64,000 bases of DNA from Haloterrigena salifodinae (GTDB lineage Archaea; Halobacteriota; Halobacteria; Halobacteriales; Natrialbaceae): positions 372,001 to 436,000 of the forward strand of contig NZ_RQWN01000002.1 of the NCBI RefSeq assembly GCF_003977755.1. Reading direction: 5' to 3'. Positions 61,532 through 64,000 of the stretch are shown here, piece by piece. The notes under the pieces are model-generated. The model was not told the DNA's origin. It made no database searches and worked only from the letters and a program-made list of their open reading frames with translations. Each line of letters starts with the position of its first letter. Positions within the stretch are counted from its first letter, which is position 1. Position numbers and translations under genes: made by a program.

Positions 61532-61833
61532 TGGGAGCCCCCTCCGTTCTCTGCATCGTTACAGCCACGGGTCACCAATGGTACCTCTTCGTGATAAATC
61601 TCGCGACCAGATATCAGTGTTCGAACCACTAACCGGATGAATCACAGACGACAGCGGCCGGATATATCGTGTTCGAAGCTAGAACCCGGCCTCTCCGAAC
61701 GTGTAAATATACAGAAAATTACGGTTCATCGAACCGACATATTGTCAATATAGTCTCACTATATCCCTCGCGACTCGATACCAGCGACAGGCTCGCGATC
61801 GCAGCGAGCCGATGGCGCTCGGCCGCGTTCGTC
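61532..61833. other. AT-rich intergenic region of 302 bp
   Basis: No gene. Several AT-rich stretches, for example TAAATATACAGAAAATTACG near 61705 and ATATAGTCTCACTATATCCC near 61750, look like promoter DNA. Only the RR gene start lies on the left; the HADH gene ends on the right, so unless an RNA is made here the extra AT boxes lack an obvious target. Confidence 0.5.
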
Positions 61834-63807
61834 TTACTTCCCTTCGAACTCCGGCTCTTCGTCTTCCATGAAGGCCGTGATCCCCTCCATGAGGTCGTCG
61901 GTTGACATCAGCTGCCCGAACGCAGAGGCCTCGTACTCGAGGCCGGCGTCGGTGTCGTCGCGACCGGCGAGCATCGCCCGCTTGGCGAATTTCTGGGCGA
62001 TCGGCGGGCCGCCCGCGAGGTCGGTCGCCAGTTCGAGTGCGCGCTCCTCGAGCGCATCGTTGTCGACGACCTCGTTGACGAAGCCGTAGTCGGCCATCGT
62101 CTCGGCGTCGAACCGCTCGGCAGTGAGGATTATCTCCTTCGCACGGCCTTCGCCGACGATGTGTTTGAGCCGCTGCGTGCCGCCCCAGCCGGGGATGAGA
62201 CCGAGGTTCAGCTCGGGCTGGCCGAACTCGGAGCGCTCGCTGGCGACACGGAGGTCTGCGCAGGTGGCCAGCTCCATCCCGCCGCCGAGACAGAAGCCGT
62301 CGATTCCGGCCACGACGGGCATCTCACAGGACTCGAGTTTTCCGAATGCTTCCTGCCCGGCCTTCGAGAGCTCGGTGATCTCGAGCGGGTCGGCGCCGCT
62401 GCCGGCCATGCTCTGGACGTCCGCGCCCGCGGAGAAGGCCTGCTCACCCTCGCCGGTGAGCAGGATCGAGCGCACCTCGTCGTCGTCCTCGAGGAGGTCG
62501 ACGGCCTCGGAGAGTTCCTCGAGCAGGTCGTCGCTGATCGTGTTCATCCGGTGGGGTCGGTCGAGGACGACGTGGCCGACCATGTCGCCGGGGTACTCGA
62601 TTCGGATCGTCTCGAACTCGGTCGCTTCGGCGTCGCCGCCCTGTTCGTAGAACCCGCCCGCTTCGGCGCGTTCCTCGAGGTAGTCGGCCGGCTCGTAGCG
62701 CGGATGGCCAGTCTCCTCGTAGGCCTCTTCGAGGGCCTCGAGGACGTTCTCGATCCCGAACTCGTCGACCATCTTGACGGGGCCGTCCGGGAAGCCGGCG
62801 CCGAGCTTGGTCGCCTCGTCGATCGATTCGGGCGGCGCGACGTCGTTGCCGATCAGCTTGGCGGACTCGTTGGCCAGCGTCGCGATCAGTCGCTTCTCGA
62901 CGAGGTCGGACTGTTCGTCAGTCGGGATCTGGGCGCCTTCGCCGTCTTCGTAGTCGTAGAATCCCTTGCCCGTCTTCTTGCCGAGTTCCTCGTCCTCGAC
63001 CTTCTGCTCGAACAGCGGACTCGGCTCGTAGGCCTCGCCGAGCACCTCGTTCATGTAGTCGAGCACGTGATAGCCGACGTCGATACCGGTGAGGTCGGCG
63101 AGTTCGAAGCTCCCCATCGGCAGCCCCATCCCGTACTTGGTCGTCGAGTCGACCTCGGCGATGGTTGCCTCGTCGTTGTGAACGAGCCAGCAGGCCTCGT
63201 TCATCAGGGGAACAAGCACGCGGTTCACGATGAAGCCGGGCGAGTCCTTGTGGACGCGCACGGGCGTCTTGCCGATATCCTCGGCCAGCGCCTCGATCGT
63301 CTCGAGGGTCTCCTCGGCGGAGTCGGCGCCCGAGATAACCTCGACGAGGTCCATGCGGACCGGCGGGTTGAAGAAGTGCATCCCACAGAACCGCTCGGGG
63401 CGCTCGGTAACCTCCGCGAGGTCCGTAATCGAGAGGCTCGAGGTGTTCGTCGCGAAGATGGCGTCGTCGTTGGCGGCCTCCTCGAGTTCGGTATAGACGT
63501 CCTTCTTAATCTCCATCTGTTCGGGGACGGCTTCGATGACGACGTCGGCGTCGCCGCAGGCCTCCGCCATGTCGACCAGCGGCGTCACTCGTTCGAGGGC
63601 CGCTTCGGCCTCGTCCTCGGTGAGCTGGTCGTTCTCGGCGAGCTTGTTCAGCGACCACTCGATCTGCTCGTAGCCGTTCTGGACGAACTCGTCTTTGATA
63701 TCCCGCATGTTCACGTCGTAGCCCGCCATCGCGAGTACCTCCGCGATGCCGTGGCCCATATTCCCTGCGCCGAGAACTGCGACGGTGTTGATGTCTTCCA
63801 GCTCCAT
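61834..63807 (-). CDS. 3-hydroxyacyl-CoA dehydrogenase / enoyl-CoA hydratase fusion
   Basis: A 657-residue bifunctional enzyme for beta-oxidation. The NAD domain begins TVAVLGAGNMGHGIAEVLAMAGYDV (Gly13, Gly15, Gly18). It continues with FFNPPVRMDLVEVI and the HADH C-domain FIVNRVLVPLMNEACWLV. From about 400 an enoyl-CoA hydratase domain follows: VVLDRPHRMNTIS, LTGEGEQAFSAGADVQSM, and GFCLGGGMELATCADLRVASE. This order (HADH first) is typical of haloarchaea. ATG 63807 is chosen by homology. Confidence 0.93.
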   Translation of the reverse strand: MELEDINTVAVLGAGNMGHGIAEVLAMAGYDVNMRDIKDEFVQNGYEQIEWSLNKLAENDQLTEDEAEAALERVTPLVDMAEACGDADVVIEAVPEQMEIKKDVYTELEEAANDDAIFATNTSSLSITDLAEVTERPERFCGMHFFNPPVRMDLVEVISGADSAEETLETIEALAEDIGKTPVRVHKDSPGFIVNRVLVPLMNEACWLVHNDEATIAEVDSTTKYGMGLPMGSFELADLTGIDVGYHVLDYMNEVLGEAYEPSPLFEQKVEDEELGKKTGKGFYDYEDGEGAQIPTDEQSDLVEKRLIATLANESAKLIGNDVAPPESIDEATKLGAGFPDGPVKMVDEFGIENVLEALEEAYEETGHPRYEPADYLEERAEAGGFYEQGGDAEATEFETIRIEYPGDMVGHVVLDRPHRMNTISDDLLEELSEAVDLLEDDDEVRSILLTGEGEQAFSAGADVQSMAGSGADPLEITELSKAGQEAFGKLESCEMPVVAGIDGFCLGGGMELATCADLRVASERSEFGQPELNLGLIPGWGGTQRLKHIVGEGRAKEIILTAERFDAETMADYGFVNEVVDNDALEERALELATDLAGGPPIAQKFAKRAMLAGRDDTDAGLEYEASAFGQLMSTDDLMEGITAFMEDEEPEFEGK

Positions 63808-63922
63808 GGTCACAGTTGCAATGTGCACGTGTTTGAACGTTTCCCTCATTCGCACATGAAACTATAGTTCGGTTTATTTCCGGTTACAAACCTCTTTATC
63901 GATGGGGTAGGAATACCGTCAC
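63808..63922. promoter_or_regulatory. divergent promoter between two fatty-acid genes
   Basis: A 115-bp region between the HADH/ECH gene (minus) and the next acyl-CoA dehydrogenase (plus). CTTTATCG at 63894-63901 is about 25 nt before the plus-strand ATG. AACTATAGTT (63860s) is the AT element on the minus side. The dyad CACGTG/GTGCAC near 63826-63834 could be an operator shared by both genes. Confidence 0.4.
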
Positions 63923-64000
63923 ATGGAATTCGGGCTCTCAGAAGAACAGGAACAGATTCGCGACGAAGTCGCGCGGTTCGCGGAGAACGAAATCGTTCCC
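63923..64000 (+). CDS. acyl-CoA dehydrogenase, N-terminal 26 codons (partial)
   Basis: The frame MEFGLSEEQEQIRDEVARFA runs to the window edge (26 codons). The opening xxLSEEQxxIRxxVxxFAExEIxP is diagnostic for acyl-CoA dehydrogenases. It is divergent from the HADH/ECH gene. Confidence 0.85.
   Translation, partial: MEFGLSEEQEQIRDEVARFAENEIVP

Overview
The window is haloarchaeal chromosomal DNA, most like the Natrialbaceae (Haloterrigena/Natrinema-type); that family assignment is inference from protein style, not a database result. Evidence: high G+C, very acidic proteins, archaeal TATA boxes 25-30 nt before (often leaderless) starts, Tat-type twin-Arg lipoproteins, HalOD1 and HalX domains, a thermosome subunit, an archaeal initiator tRNA, and the cluster rpl44e-rps27e-aIF2alpha-nop10-PAC2.

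Layout. 0-4.9 kb: end of a probable nadM, a SAM hydroxide adenosyltransferase, a HalOD1 protein, a decayed ricin-type lectin fragment, a thermosome subunit, a degenerate amidohydrolase-fold protein and a 39-aa zinc micro-protein. 5-8.3 kb: a lipoprotein, a 43-aa pilin-N-like micro-protein and the translation operon. 8.5-10.3 kb: a decayed region with a broken quinol nitric oxide reductase gene. 10.4-12 kb: two small genes, then initiator tRNA-Met followed by tandem repeats that carry decaying copies of the tRNA 3' end. 12-21.4 kb: peptide ABC transport: an orphan substrate-binding protein (SBP) with a PAP2 membrane enzyme, and an operon SBP-permease-permease-ATPase-ATPase-BsuPI-like protein. 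Both SBPs read as circular permutations of the family-5 fold. 21.5-28 kb: hpt, a DUF7344-like HTH membrane protein, coaBC, a CinA-like protein, a lone NIS siderophore synthetase and a TrxB-like flavoprotein. 28-34.6 kb: a formate module (FdhA-type catalytic subunit, degenerate NuoF-like subunit, OxlT-like transporter). 34.9-41.2 kb: an AOR homologue lacking most cluster cysteines, an SRPBCC protein, an MFS and an SLC13 transporter, and a small HTH protein. 41.4-48 kb: M42 peptidase, thiolase plus DUF35 partner, alpha/beta hydrolase, MeaB plus cobalamin-binding mutase subunit, HD protein. 48-56 kb: secreted, LysE, O-methyltransferase, two paralogous membrane proteins, MscS-type TM-helix protein, creatininase, NikR, cupin. 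56-64 kb: DUF4382 lipoprotein, acyl-CoA dehydrogenase, histidine kinase facing a HalX response regulator, HADH/enoyl-CoA hydratase fusion, and the start of another acyl-CoA dehydrogenase.

Metabolic picture (inference): a heterotroph importing peptides, oxidising fatty acids and propionyl-CoA-type intermediates (acyl-CoA dehydrogenases, HADH/ECH, thiolase, MeaB/mutase), and able to oxidise formate. No CRISPR array, insertion sequence or replication origin was seen. The most unusual features are the two permuted SBPs and the tRNA-derived repeat block.
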